Positions 48,594 through 63,558 are shown, counted from the stretch's first letter. The stretch: DNA of 64,000 nt from Nymphaea colorata (GCF_008831285.2 NC_045140.1:17358370-17422369); one strand, 5' to 3'. Notes: generated by a model from the sequence alone, not told the origin. Numbers and translations are program-made.

Positions 48594-49191
48594 GCAGTGC
48601 CGTTGTGGGACCACCCGCACTTCCAAAAAGAAAGGGACACGTCATTATGACAGCCGAGCAGTCAAGGGGGAATGTCCCGCATGTCTCCACCAAACGAACA
48701 CCCTTGGCCCATACCCAATATTACCTCAATGCCCCAATCCAAAATCCGCGATTGGCACCGCGACCAAGTTCGTAACATTCGTGCACCTCTCGCGTCACTG
48801 GTTTTCGGGAATCCCCTGATTTCGTGGTCGTTAATATGAGTTGTCCAAAATAATGGTAGCATCGATTCAACAGGCGCATGCGTACCACTTCACTCTAGAT
48901 ACCAAGTCAGCATGAACCCCGTCGGTTTAAACTTCATATATTATATAAAATCAATTGTTTTTCAACAAATTTAACCATATATGCCCAAAACAGTAGGCAT
49001 AAAATGCTTATTTCGGCAGCCAGTATACGTATACCACGGACATTTACAGGTAGTCAGATGCGAATCCATGGCCTCCGGAAATAAGAACTTGATCATCGCT
49101 TAGATGCCAAGAAACAGTGTGCACACGCCTAACACTGCAGACATACACGAGTATACACAGAAAAGATACAGAAGAGAGACTAACCCACTTA

Positions 49192-49197
49192 TTTATT
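49192..49197 (-). terminator. Candidate poly(A) signal of the UPL gene
   Basis: AATAAA on the minus strand lies about 515 bases after the UPL stop. It is the first such hexamer I noticed downstream on that strand. The match is short, so this is tentative. Confidence 0.3.
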
Positions 49198-49712
49198 CAC
49201 CAGTTCCAATACTCACAAATTCACACCCTGACAAGGACCAGGCAGTCTATCTTTCAGGCCAGGAGAAGGGGAGGAAATGAAAACCAAAAAAGCAAAAACA
49301 ATTTAACGAAAAAAAAAAAAAAACAGGAACACGGCATTTTAGACATTTTAATATATACATGCCCAATTGCAAAAATGGGAACTGATATAATCTCCGGATC
49401 TTGATGACCAAAATTTGCAAGATATGAAGAGCTCTACATCCCGAAATGAAAGCCAAGTCCAGAGAGATCAGTTTGCGCCCAGCACGTTCTGCCATCGTGT
49501 TCAATGTTGTTCGCACAAGCCTACCTCATGACAAAATCACCGACACGTTTGCCTTAGCAACTGCACCACAAGGTTCAACTGCTCAAATCAAACCAGCAAA
49601 GGAGACCAGAACGATGAAGAGCCAAGAAGCCTGAGATGCTGACTACCCACCTCACTTTAAGCAACTGGAACAGGGTTGAATTCAGTGTGGGTCGATCACC
49701 TTCAGCCTGTGT

Positions 49713-52700
49713 TCAACCAAAGCCAAACCCTTCACTAGCTTCGTGGATAGCAAGCAGCAATCGATCTTGGAGCTGCTCCTTTGACGAATATTCCGGCAGG
49801 TCTAACTGGTTGAAACTACAGAGTTGGACCACAATAAATAAAAACAAATCCACTGTAAGACGAAAGCAGACCATCATCACAAAGGGATTAACTGAATCTC
49901 AAGCATCCAGCAACTTTGACAAAACCATAATTGCAGCTATACTACCTTTTATCATTAACTTATAGTAGGAATATACAGGCCATGATACTAACCACGTATG
50001 AGCGGAAGGCAATCTTTCTGGTGCACCATATGCCTTGTGGATCTGAAAACGTTGAGGGCCAGATATGCCTTGCAGGGCTCTAAAACCCTCCAAAGGAACC
50101 TAAAAATTGAAGCAAACAGTGAGACTTTCACAGATAGAGGTATGATTCAAATGCATAATCCCTTGAATCCGTAAACCCACAAAATTTAAAAAAGAAAAAT
50201 TTAAATTTAAAATTCAGCCCACTCTGAAACAAGAACCTGACAAAAAGGTTAGGTATGGACCCTAATGTTGTCCATAGCTAAATATATATAGGGCATCTGT
50301 TTCACATTTAACAGCCTATTCCACACGTGTTCTAGGGTACTCCACATCCCCCATGTTAAACCATTTCCGCACATTTTCTATTTTTCATCAGCATGTTGCT
50401 GCGAGTCAAAATTCCACATTTTTACACCTGTTATCCAATACCCAGGTTGGTTTATTCAAACTACCGAGTAGTCTGCACAAGCAGAATCGTTTAACAAAGT
50501 TTCTGAATACAATTTACTCTGTAGAAAAAGAGACTAAGACTTTGCAAAATCAAGCAATCAAGCCAGGCTTCGTCCAAGAATTTCCAAGAGATTTGACCTA
50601 ATAAAGGAAACATGTCATTATAATCATTACCACAAACCTATCTCCAAACAACCTAGGTGCCCATTACTTTTCGATTTTTTCAATTTTTTCCTTTCACTTC
50701 CATAAACTAATCTACTATTTTTCTCTTCAGAATAAATTCAGAAGAGAAACTAGAGTGTAAGGTTTACAAAAGAGATTACCTTAGAAGTGCCAGTGACAAA
50801 CTGAAGTAACCTAGCCATATCTTCCTTGCTAAATGTTTTCACTACCTCCCAAAACCATTGGATGACACTAGAGGCAGCAGTGTAGCCAGTGTACTCAGTA
50901 TTTGCCTTCAGATCGTCAACTGGAGAGAGAGAGACAGAGACAGAGAGAGAGTTAACGGACTTTACATGTAAATTCAGTGGATTATGCTCCAAAAACTTAC
51001 GGTCAATTTCAGGAAGGCCACTAATCAGAAGCTCAAGCTCTTTGTCGTTAAATATTGAAATAAGATCTCTTGGAACCAACTCATTGAAACCTTCAAGGAA
51101 AGAATTTATCTGTGGGCGGATGGCAGTATTCAAGTGATGTTCTGCCACAAGATCTACATATTCATGCTTTGTTTCTTCTGTGACTCGTATATTTCTCCCA
51201 CCAGGTATAAGCTCGTGATCAGTAACCTGGAGGGGAAAAAATGGCCATAATTAATGCATGCTCAAAAAACTTCATACTGTCCGAAAAATACCAGGAAGTA
51301 AAATTGATTATTCATCTAAAAAGTAACATTTACCACAAAATACAGGTCAACGGAGAAACAGGCAACAGAAAAAAAAAATCACATAGCTAGTGTCAGATTC
51401 ACAACAAAAGAAGGTTATAAACAATTTAAGAGTACTCTTGAGTCTTGACAATTTTAAATTTTAAAATAGACCAATAGATGTGCAATAGACTATTACAGAA
51501 ACAACAAACAATTTTAAGCATAACAAAATCATTTCTAGGTTCTAATTTTCTTTTGAGCTTTTTATGATATATAGGGAAACATCCTTGGGAGATAATCTAT
51601 GTGATTCTAAAATTATATAATCAGTACTTATGTGATGAAACAATGAGTACTGATCAAATGGTTAAAGGAAAACAGGATAACAAAAGAATTCAAGCTTGGA
51701 GATCCTAATGACATAGTCACTGAAGGATGTAACGCAGAGGTATATATTCAGAAGTCACACTAGTACCTCAGTTTTCTCATACAGTATATGCTTCTCCTCA
51801 TCAGCATCAATACTAAATGTCAGGTCTGGGATGTCACTCACATCATTCTGTTCAATGTATAAAACAAAAGGTCAGGAAAAAAAAACTAAGAATGAGGCTA
51901 CAACTTAACAATAAAGGCATAAGAATGCGAAAAACATGTTATTGACCTCCAACATCCACTTCAGATTCTTGTAATAATCAGGGTCAACAGCCTCTATGTC
52001 ATGGTAAGTCACTTTGACCCCGAGAATATGCTTGTAGAAGGACCGAGTGAAGTAAACATCAAGAAGTTGACCATCAAATAATGCTTTTGCAACCTGTATA
52101 CATTCAAAGGAGAAAGAAGGAATTCAAATGTAAAGGATAAAAGAACTAATAGAAAACCTTTTTTTTTTGGGGGGCAGGGGGTTGGAGTGGAGAGGGGGAG
52201 AGAGAGAATTCAAATCACACCAAAGAGAAGTAGAAATTACCACACGGCCCACAAATTTGAAATACGATAGATGCTCAGGTTGATAAACAGAATTTGGATT
52301 AGGTTGAAATGTAGCATTATTTCCAACAGTAGTAAACAGCAATGCTCCCTTGTCAAATATAACCCTGGAAAGTAACTGATACCATTCTCTTGTCAGACCA
52401 CCAGCATCAATTCCTTCTTCCCCTTGAAACTGAACAGTCAGCCGACCTTTGAGGTCTTGACTAGGCCGTAATCGCAACTGGTTATAGGAGTCTTCCAGTA
52501 CATATGCCCTCCGAACACTTATCCTCAAAGGAGCAGAAGGGTGCTGCTCATGCTGCTGTCTAATTCTTGACCGGAAATATGCTCTTTTATTATCAAAATC
52601 AATAAGTTTTGGTGCCTTAAGTATCAAAGACAGCGACTTCTCCAGCAATCCTGGGTTTTGTCTTATAAATGCATTTAGAAGCCTCCGATGCTTGTCAGCA

Positions 52701-55700
52701 AATCTTGCAAATGTTATAGTTCCATCATGCCGCTTCTGAGTAGCTCCACCACATTTCGTTGGAGGTGCTACTGATGAACCTGCAGACTCTTTTACTTCCC
52801 TGGCAGTCACATTGTTGACATCTTGCTGTATGATGGCGCTATTAGACTGTAGCTTCTCACACAAAACAAAGAAAGCTTCTATAAATGGTAGCAGCCTCTG
52901 GGTCCCAGGTGGAAGAGGTGGTGATAGAGCAGATGCCCCTCCAACATGGTCTCCAGCATCAGTACTTGAGAGAGGAGACAATGAAGAGCTCTGTCCTAAT
53001 TTTGATTCGGTCTTGCTAATGCACACACTCAACTCTTGCCACAACTGCTGAAGTGCCTGATTTAACTCTAACAGGGTAGTCTGGTCATCCTGCTCTCCTT
53101 CATTCTCTTCACCATTTTTCCCATCAGAACTGACTAATGTCAATGTGCTAAGTGCTTGCAAAACCCGCAGAATAGCTGCCCCAGCCATAGAGCCTGCACT
53201 CAAGCCCAGCATGTGAGTGCTCTGGAGAGTTAAGAGCTCACTGACAGCAGAGCTACTCAGACCATGAGCCAAACTTGCTAGCTCTGAAATAAAAAACTTG
53301 CGGTGAGGACCAGCTACAGATGCCAATTTCTTCAGGACCTCAGCAGCGAGTGAATAAACTTTATCTGATAACCTAATGACATCATTGAGTTTAACTCATC
53401 ATTAAACAAGAAGAAACAAAATTAATAAATTAAACAAAAGTTAAACAACCCATTCATTTGAAGCATCTCATCTGCTGAAACCCTTGAGCTGCCAGAACAA
53501 GCAATAGAACACCCTGACTTGCAAAACTTACCCCTCATGGGCAAGAAGACTGCACAAATTGCGCAATTCTGTTTCAGGAAGCTGCAGGAGAATTTCACGT
53601 GGATTAACAGCTTGCTTGGTAGCAGAAGTTGAGACTTCAGCTTCCGGCTTTTTACTAGATTCATGATTAGTGTTTTGTTCAGATGTGGAAGCTTCTTTCT
53701 GAATATCAGATGTCTCATTATCTAAAACCTGTGAGCTGGATGTTGCAGCTTGATTGCAAGGAAGCTCAGAATCAATTTTCAAGGCAGCATTGTTGACCAC
53801 CACATGTAGAAGACTCATAACCTACAGAAAAATAAGCACCTCAGTTAACAGTAGAAGCATCCGTATCAACCATTTCTTGAGGACTACATGTAAATCTTGG
53901 TCCTGGCAGAAAAAGATTCCACAAATGCCAATGCCAAGATCAAGAAGTTCTGGTGGATTTGGCTATCAGCCTAATCACATAGCCAACTTGAATCCTTATA
54001 GGTGCAACTACGATTGGAATATTAGCCCATAATAACAGGTTATGACTAACAAGAAAGAACAGAATTTCTCCAGCAAGAAGGAAAAAAGGTTCCTGTACCT
54101 GTTCCAAATGAGCATTACTACGCAAGAATAATTGTTGTCTCAGTAACTTCAAAAACAATATGAGTGGAATTTCGCCTTTCTGAGAAGCTTCTGAAAGTCC
54201 ATTAAATGTTGACCCCTCTGAAAGTTTGCCCTTTCCTTTCTCCTTCCTAGAATCGACTAGGCTATGAGACAACAACACCAGCTTCAAAGGCTGATCCAGG
54301 TATAAAAGAATATTTGCGACAGCCAAATGGTTTGTTGCCAAATATGTAAGTATTTCAAGAATTCTGCGTGATACAAGAGGTGGAAGGCCTGCGACACAAT
54401 AAATGGAGATGGTTATGCACACACTGCACATAAACTCCAAAATATAGACAACTAATCTCCAAGTAAAGAAGAGTACCATCTGATAATTGTGGCCTACCAT
54501 AAACCACATTCCACTGACAACCATACAGCCTCTGGGAAGTCATTGTGTTTGATGTTCCAGCAACATCATGTGCTTCAGGTTTGATCATATCAATCAAGAG
54601 GCAAACAAGAGCAGCACGTGTAACACTATGTGCACATAGGTTCAGCAAGAGTCTCTGGAGAAGACCTTTGCCCAAAGGCTGATCATGCAAAACCAAAAAG
54701 CTCATGTTAACCAACCATTGCAAAAGCAAAAACAAAAATGAGATCCCTTGCCCCGATTTATGTGGAATATATAGTACAGAAACTGAGCACCAAAAAAAGA
54801 AAAGATTATTTTAGAATATTAGACTAACAAGGCAAGGAGTGCAACTTAACAACTGATATGAAAATCATGATAATAGAAAAGTCAATTTACCTGTTAACTT
54901 TGAACCAACAATTCTACCGACTAGACAAGCATCAGCAAGGAGGAGATTACATTGCTCAAATTTTCAGCTAATAAATTTGAGGCAAAAAATCTCTTTGAAA
55001 AGTAATTAATCAACAAACTACCTTTTTGCATAGGAAAACGTCAAACATGGAATAGTGACACCTTAGAAGCTCTGAAAATTTATATAGTTGACAAAAAACT
55101 TACCTGAGCAAGCCTCAATAAGCGAACTAATGCTCTTAATGCACTAACATCCAGAAGGGGTGCCCCCTCAACCTCTTTAACCTTCAGGCTATTTGCAATA
55201 GCAGAAACTGCCCTTCTACCTATTGTAACGCCAACACCTCTATCCATTGCTGCATGTCTGTCAATCACTATACTGTTCCTCCTCCCACCAAGCCTATGAC
55301 TACCGCCAAAAAGGCTACGTGCCTGATAATGGCTCATGGCTCTGTCCCTTAGCATCTGAGCTTCAGCAAGCAAGGGAGACGGAAGTCCTGATAGAACTGC
55401 ATCTGAAGAAGTCAATAGTACCTAAACCGCGCAAAGAAATTAGAAAACCAAATAGCTATACAAACGAGCAACAAATATAGTTAAGGTTACAGACCTCTTC
55501 ACGCAAATCTGCAGGAAACGTAGCTATTATTGATGCATTATCCATGTCTACAGCTCGTCCTTCTGCTTGCTGAGACTGCAAAGCTCTTTGAGCTCTTTGC
55601 TGTGCTAAAACTTCTGCTTGGATATCAGGAGGAAGAGCGGCCAAAAACTCAGGATCAATATCCTCTGTCGGTGGAGGTACATATGCTGCAGAGGGAACAG

Positions 55701-58700
55701 ACTGAGCTTGCCTTGATGCCAGCACCTCTGCTCGAAGATCCTCAGGTAGAGCCTCCAAAAAGGTTGGATCTATTGTATTGGTACTTGAGGTGTCATTGTT
55801 AGTATTACCTTGTTCAACTTGATTACCATCCAGCGTGGCTACTTCCACATTCTGTCTAGATGATGGTTCATCTACTCCATTACTAGAAGCAGGCCCAGGA
55901 GCTTGATTATCTACGTTGTCTGCACCATCCATCTCAACATCAGCACTAACATGGAAAGACACAGCTTGACCAAGACTGCCACCGCCAACTTCTAAGCCAG
56001 AATCCAGCAAAGCATAAGTACTAGAATTTGTTTCGACACTAGAAGGCTCATTGCTGCCTTCAAAGTGAAAGACTAGATCATTAGGTTCAGCTCCTGCCTC
56101 GACCTGGACTGCAGGAACTTCTGTTGGTAGATTAGTTGGTGAAAGATCAGGAACTAGATCAGGTAAACTGCCAGAATCACTATCTCCAGTCATAATCTGC
56201 ACACTTTCGGTAGCACTAGAAACAGGTACATCAGGATGCATTAGATTCAGTTCCTGGGCTGGCAAATTTTCTTGTGGCTCACTTGCAGCAATATCAGAAT
56301 TCAAAGTCCCATGGGATAAATGTGCAAGAGACGCATCCTCTGCAGCAGCCGAACTCTCATGATTGAATGATGGAATTGCTACTTCTTGATGCAGACCACC
56401 GCCACCTTGTTCATTTGCAGAAACATCTTCATTTTCTGGACGATTTACAGGATTCAATGGAGGCAACTCCGGAGTTGGCTTACCCTGCAATTCAGAATTC
56501 TCAGATGATTTTACCACGTTAAGACTTTCAGCTGGTGCCAAGCTGCGAAGCTGAGAAATGAATTGCTCCTCAATTGCTTGAGCAAGAGCAGCAGCTTGTC
56601 CGCCAGCTTGAGGCTGACCATCATCTGTCCACCGACCATCACCTGGACCTCTTCTTCCCACAAATGGCAAAGGGTCCACACCTAAGTCAAATAATGAAGG
56701 TCCAGTTCCCATGTAACGGTCACCAAAAAAGTTTGCTGCTGCATGTTCAGTTGGAAGAACTGGAGCATCAAACATATAAAAGTGAGCAACATCAATATTT
56801 CCAACTGAAACCGACCCTACGTCCCTTGCACCTCCAGAAGATGGCCACACTGAAACATTTGTATCACCAGAAAGAGATGACCTTACAAGCAGAGGATGTT
56901 GAAAAGCATTAATGTGATCCAAACCAGACCTCTCAAGGAAAGGTCTGGATCCAGCTTGTCGTCTTCGATCAAGACCACTAGACCGACGAAGACCAAAGAT
57001 ATCATCCACATTCAACCTTTCAAAAGGTTCACCTGCAACATCAATTAGACCACTTGAAGCGCCAGGGCGCCCCAAAACCTGTAAATGGTCTAACCCATCT
57101 AGACCTTCTCGCCATCTAACTTCTATGACACGATTCTCATGGTAATCATCTTCTTCTTCATCCATGATATCATCATTATAGTCATCCCCTAGACCGTTAT
57201 CATCACGATCTTCTACATCAGTATCAGCTAAAGACATCCGAGCACCACCCTCCTCAGCTATATCTTCATCCTCATCTTCATCTTCATCCTCATCTTCCTC
57301 ATCATCATCCCCATCATCACCCATGTCTTCATCATCCTCGTCACCCATGTCGTCAACTGCCCTGTGCTCCACATGGAAAGTCATTCCAACATCTTCTGTG
57401 TGGTGCCCATCTTCCATGTCACCCCTGATGAACTCTACACCACGATCTGAAGAAGGATGAGCATGCACAGTCACCTCCACTTCTATCCTCATCTCCTGTT
57501 CCATAGGTTGATTTTGATTTTCAGCTTGATCTCTTGAATTGGTGGAGGTTTCTCGAGGCGGCTCTTCAGCTTGAACTACATCTGTCTCTTGTTCCTGAGG
57601 ATTTGCAGTTTGATTGTTCTCCATGGGTTCACCATTAGAAAGCACAACTGCTGGATCTTCAGTCCTTTCAGCTGTACTTGAAGACTTTTTCTTATTGATT
57701 CCATCAGTTTTGAACAGCTGGTCACTAGCATTTGCAGCCCTAGTCAAATTTTCCAATGCTTTTAAAATCAGGTTCACTACTTTTGCCGCATCAGGATGAT
57801 CAAGGTCAAGTACCTGAAGAATACCAGTTAATGATTGTACCATCCCACAGTCAATCATAGTTTTTGCTACATCTGGTGAACATCCAGGACCGGGCAGAGT
57901 ACTGGATGATGAGTTCTTTGACAAAATGGAATTCACCAAATCAGCAAAAGCTAAGAGCTTTCTGTTAGGTAGCAATACATTTTTTGTAGAATTGCTTTCC
58001 AAGTTTGAGTATGCAGACAAAGCTTTCACAAGTTCAGCTATCACTCGCCTTCGTCCTTCACTAGAACGACCACACAGCACAACTAAAAACCATGAAGCTT
58101 TTTCTGAGAGCTTGTCCTTCCATTCATCTATAGTTCCAGAATTCTTGTCAGAAGACAATGGAAGTAGCTCATGCAGTACGTGATGCAGCAATCCACCATG
58201 CACTGAACCATCAACTTGACTTGATCCACGCAGTTGACAAATTTCTGAATCCCTCCGCAAAACAACCCCCACAACGTGAACATACATTAGAAGAATCTCA
58301 CTCATCAACTTCAAGACAAAAGTCACTTTTGCCAAGCCAGCAGATCTTTCAGAGGAACGATCACCCTCCAGCTTTACATCATCAATCTTTGATTTACCCT
58401 TTTCCTTAGTTGCAGGTGGATCAATCTCCATAGACACCTCGGAGCCCAAACAGTGCTCATGTTTTCTTGGCAAGGGGTAGCACATTATAATTTCCAAAAG
58501 CTGATCAATAACCTGTGCAAGACTATGAGGAACCCTTTTGTGCCCCTTTGACAATTTCCCAGACCCATCATGGAGCTTGCTGTAGGATTCAGGCATTCGT
58601 ATACCCTCATTTGAAGAACTGCCAGTTCCATTCTCAACACCACCAGCCTTTACCCGGTCTTTTTCCTCCTTCTTCTCCTTCTCCTCCTTCTTCTCCTTGT

Positions 58701-61700
58701 CTTTCTCCTTCAACAGGACAACATATGTTCTTGCTCCTGAAGATTCCAATTGACAAACTGCAGCAGTAGCCCTCATAAACACAGCAGGATCTCTGGAAAT
58801 AACAGGTGCCATGGACGTCAAAAATGTCCTGGTGGAAACACGACCACCATGCCGACTGCTAATGCTTGTCAAAGTTTGCCGTATTTCCATCTCCATAGCA
58901 GTTTGAAGGGTTTGGGGGTCCTCCAGCAGATGCCTTATAATAGCAGATGCTATGCTGTCATACCCTGGAAAGAAACAACTCCTGGGAAGACTGAAAAGAG
59001 CACCTAAGCCTCCATTTTCAAGAAATTGCATTGCTACTGCATGTGATTTTGTTAAACGCGCACATAGTTGCAAAACAGCCTGCATGACAGTAGCAGGCAC
59101 ATGCTGTTTTATGAACTCACAGATAATCACAAGTAGTCTCTGACTCTCCTCAGCAGTAAGATACCCAGTAGACTTTCCCATTATCTTTTCAAAAACATCA
59201 GCTGTTTCTTTCTCCTGACCATCACAGGCTGGTTTCCCTTCCTTACTGGACGTAGAAAGTGACAAAGTAGCATCATCTCCAAAACCATCACCTACTGACC
59301 CTGACTGAGATCTTCCAGGGTTTTCTGAAGAAACCTTTTGCTTCGACTGCAACATGTTATCTAAGATAAGCAATAAGGTAGTTATACACTTCGGGATTAA
59401 AATATCTCCTCTTGAATCATTGCAATGCTTGAAGTTCGTCAAAATATCCAACACAACTGGAATAAGACCATTCTCTGCTGCAATTCCTCGAGTAGTACTA
59501 TCTTCGCTAAGAAGTAGAGCTAAAATATGAGAAATTGCAGATAATGCACCAGTTTCCTTGGAGAAGTCCATAGGACAAAGCTTCAAACTCCGAATCAGAT
59601 ATGACACCACTCTTGGACGATCTTCACATTTATTCCGGTTACAAAGGGTTACAAGCAAGTCGGTCAATGGAAAGGCAACAGAATCACTGCTTTCAAACAC
59701 TTTCATGGATGCAGACAGAATATCATCAATAGGAGGAAGCTCAGCCCCTCTCTCTTCTGCTGGAACATCTCTCATGACATCGCCATTATCCTCCTTAGAT
59801 ACATCTGATGTGTTGCCCAATGACAATGCAAGAGCCCGCGCTAGTTCATCATCCTCCTGCAATGGCTCCTCTGCATGGCTAAATAACCATTCCATAGCCA
59901 TCTCAACACTATTTGTCTCAACACGTCTTAATGCTTCTTCTGCCCTGGCCCGACTGAAGCCCATCTCCACTATTGTAGCAATAGCCGAGTCATCAGGAGG
60001 GGGGGCCATTAAACGATGACCTGCACTTGCTGTAACACCATTCCTGCCCTTCTTTATATCTCCCACACCACAGTATACATGAGTAACTATAGAAACAATA
60101 GAGGTGATAAAACTTGGACTGCAACGAGCAAACATGGGATGATTCCAGACAGGAAGAATCACATCAAGAACCTGAGACTGCAACATCCGGACAAAAACTT
60201 CTGGATCCCTAGGAACAGCAAAGAGACCAATTGACAGCCCAGAAGCAACAGGCTGAACAAGCAACTGAGACGCAGATGCTGGTGACAATAGTAAGGAAGA
60301 ATTGACAAAATATTCAAGCATACGACAATAACTTTGCAAGGTATCTAACAACCAAGAATTGTGAGAGAGTTTGTTCCCCTCTACAACATTTTCTTGCACA
60401 GCACTGGGGCCAGGGATGCTGAAAGGCAACGTCCATAGCAACTGACTTGTAGCTTCAAAAGTGGTCAGAAGTTCCTTAAATGTTCCATGTACATAAAAAT
60501 TATTAATCAATGCCGTATTACATAATCGGCGCCTGCCATCAAAAGTCAGAGCGGCCATGTCATCCACAACCTTTCCAAGATATCTACATTTCACCGACAG
60601 GGACATTTCCAGACCACTTAAACCAGGATATCCAGAGTAGCTGAGACTGTCGTGAAAGGTTTTAGCAAGAGCAGTTGCAAGATTCTTAGCAGCAGAACTA
60701 AGTGATCCAGGGTCAGCTCTCCGTCGACTGGGAGCAGAGAAACCCTTAACCAAAGTTGCATGAAAAGAGCGAATGGCAGTAGCTAGTTTATTTAGGACTT
60801 CTGAAATCAAGGCATCAGGACTTTTTCTTTTACTTTCAGGATTGTGAGACGTCTCTGGTGCATTCGAAGAGCCTTCTGAATCAATGTGTGAAGCATCAGC
60901 ATGACGACTATTTCTCCCCCCACGGGCTCTGCTCAGAACTTCATTTCCATGATGCCTTCTACCATGTCTGCTTACACCTTCCCCATGATGAATTACAGAA
61001 AGGAAATCTGATTCTCCACCCCAGCGTGATGCAGAACTGCTCCTGATTGAGACAGGATTGACATATCTGATAAACGAAACAAGATCCTCATCATTTTCTC
61101 TGCCAGAAATATTTGATGTCAAAGAATCCGCAGATCCACCTTCCTGTTCAGCATCCTGCTTCTCATCCGTTTTTGAATCACTCAACAAAGAAAGTTGCCA
61201 AAGTATTTCCTTGAAAATCTTCCCCAGATCCTTCAAAGCATCAGCATCTGCAGAACCCAATTCAGACACCATAGTAGTTGTACCCTTCAATAAAAAATTG
61301 GAGAATGACAGAAGACCTTCCAAACTAGAAAGACATCTCAAAACTTTTGTTTGCTTTGTTACTTCCACATCAACAAGTTGGGTTCCAGCTACAGACAGCA
61401 ATAATTCATTCATCAGCTTGAGATGTTCCTTTAGAAATGCACAAACAGCTCGGGCAAGTGCAGCAGAATGCTGCGGTGAGAAGCTCTTGAAGGCAACGGA
61501 TATGCTTTGACCACTCAAACTGCCAGGAGGAAGTAATGGCAGCGTGAATAATTGCAGAACTGCTTCAATCCCTTTTTTCTCAATGAATATGCGGCAAGTA
61601 TCAGCATTTTGAAGAACATTTTCTAGAAGGCGAGCAACATTGCTTATGCACTCAACAAGGAAGGGCTCAACGTTTGCAAGTGGACCTTCAGTAGATCCCT

Positions 61701-63558
61701 CAACTATTTGATCAGAATTTTCTATCTTGGATGGTGCACCATCATTGGAGGTAATCAATGCCCCCTCTTCTACATCTGTTTCCATTGGCACTGGAGATGG
61801 TGAGGTCACAGATTCCACAGAAAGCAATGAAGATTCACTTCCTGATCCTATCTTTGATATTGAATGTAATATCTCAATCAACATATCCACCCCAGGCGCA
61901 CGAAGAGAAGATGCATGGCGCATCAACTCATCCAACCCTGTAGACAAGGACCCTGGAGTATCACCAGAAAGGGCACGCAAATAAATCCTTGAAGTAAATA
62001 TTTTCACAAAACATCTCAAAGCATTCCGATCCTTTACAGCCTGAAGGCCATTGTTATTTAGGCATAGGGCATCTAGACACTGTGGGATGCAAGATATTGC
62101 TTCTGCAGAGCAAAGTACACCACCCATAATAGCATCCAGAAAAGCACAAGGCAGATCAGCAGAATCTAGGACAGAAAAATAGGTGGGATCCTTGTGAATG
62201 AGATCACTCATGACAGTGGCAGCAAGAGAAAATACACCACCACCAAAATCTTTTGCTCTTCTGAAAATAATGCACAGACATTCTGGTAGTAAACTCTCCT
62301 CTGAGCCATAAATACGAGCAGTGCTACCAGGAGCATAAGTGCCAAGGGATATTGCACGAAGTAATGCCTTCATAAGCAGTCGGCGGTGGTAGGACACCAA
62401 TGACTCTGAGTAAAGAGGCCGAACTTCAAGCTCACTAGAAGTGTCAACAACAGCTTTACCTTTCATATTACTGCCATGGTCATCCTCATTTTTCTTTGAA
62501 CCCTTCTCCACATAGGACACTTCTATTTTCAGCCGTGCAATCGTGTCACCCAAGCCCCCTAAGTCCCTGAATAGTGTCGCAGCAGGATTGCTGTAGTCCA
62601 TAAATGCCTCCAGAATATGAACTGCTGTGCTCACTAAATGTAAATGCTGAGGATTGATGTCTTTAAGCAATGGAAGAAGAGTGGGTATAAAACCAGCTTC
62701 ACGTAGAGCAGAGCAACCTGAGGATGATGATACCAAAACAGTGACAAGAGACAAGAGGGCTTCGGCAAAAACAACAGACCATTTTGAAGACCCAGTCGTA
62801 ATGGAATCAACAGCCTTTTGCATAAGACTTGGTAAGATTCCTCGATGCCCCCCAGATGTCACAACACTTAAAACTGTTGGCTGGCGAGACCTGTCCTGGC
62901 AAAGAGCCACCAAAGACAAAATAGCCAGAATACGAATTTTTTCAGGAACTAGGTCTTCATAACTCAGTAAAGTGACTAGTTCATTAACAAATTCAGGCTC
63001 ATTGCTAAAGAATGCAGTTAGGTCATCAGCATCATTGCTAGCTTGAACAAGCACCACAAACGCATATAGACGAATGCAGATGTACTGCTGACGAGAAGCC
63101 AATGAACCAAATGACCTTGCAAAACGCAATCTCGTCAAGAGCGAAAATCGTAACCGTGGTGGTACTTTATATTCCATGACTAGCTTGTTTAGAAGATCCA
63201 GATCACTCACATGGTGGGAGCCAATGTCTGGCAAGTGAATCACCTGCAGACCTTCTCTCCTCTCTTCTTTACCACCAGTCTCATCAAGTGAGCCACTCGA
63301 TTCATAAAACTCAAAATGAAGAGTAGAGCCTAACTGGTGAGCCACAGAGTCGAATCCATTCTCAGTGGCACATGCAATCAACCCAAGGCCTTCTTCCTTA
63401 CTACCCCATCCTTGTGAGAATGCAAAAAGTCTTGAATTCAAGGTAGGGTCTCTGATAGAACACTTTCCAATTGTTTTCTTTAAAAATGCAGCAAATGTCT
63501 GCAAGCTGGCTTCCACAATATCTGCATCCGTGCAAGCGAGAAGAGAAGAAAGATGTTG
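49713..63558 (-). CDS. UPL1/2-like: HECT-type E3 ubiquitin ligase, UPL1/UPL2 type (lacks first exon or exons)
   Basis: Twelve exons on the minus strand, all in phase: 63558-55495 (8,064 bases), 55421-55104, 54678-54477, 54388-54099, 53821-53532, 53372-52241, 52093-51947, 51847-51767, 51226-51001, 50919-50780, 50099-49993 and 49815-49713 (stop TGA). They encode 3,699 aa from [18 protein letters not shown]; about the first 120 residues lie beyond the right edge. The N-terminus is the armadillo-like DUF908/DUF913 region. Next are a UBA domain (complement of about 59868-59994, [19 protein letters not shown]), a UIM ([14 protein letters not shown]), a highly acidic stretch (about 57245-57360) and DPxFLxALPxD repeats (DUF4414-like) at the end of the giant exon. 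The HECT domain ends in [17 protein letters not shown] and GFGFG. The catalytic Cys accepts ubiquitin from E2 before transfer to substrate. No frame breaks were seen. Confidence 0.95.

Larger units (their letters stand above)
46480..49191. other. Intergenic region between the NOI and UPL genes
   Basis: AT-rich sequence up to about 48300, with an exact 31-bp direct repeat (47280-47361). It then becomes more GC-rich (about 48480-48800), with a GGCTC pentamer repeat. No gene is recognised. The small frames here lack known motifs. Confidence 0.5.

Noticed and set aside
52812..53051. Plus-strand frame within the UPL region, and many similar ones from 55247 to 63568
   Set aside because: They are antisense shadows of the continuous UPL coding exons.
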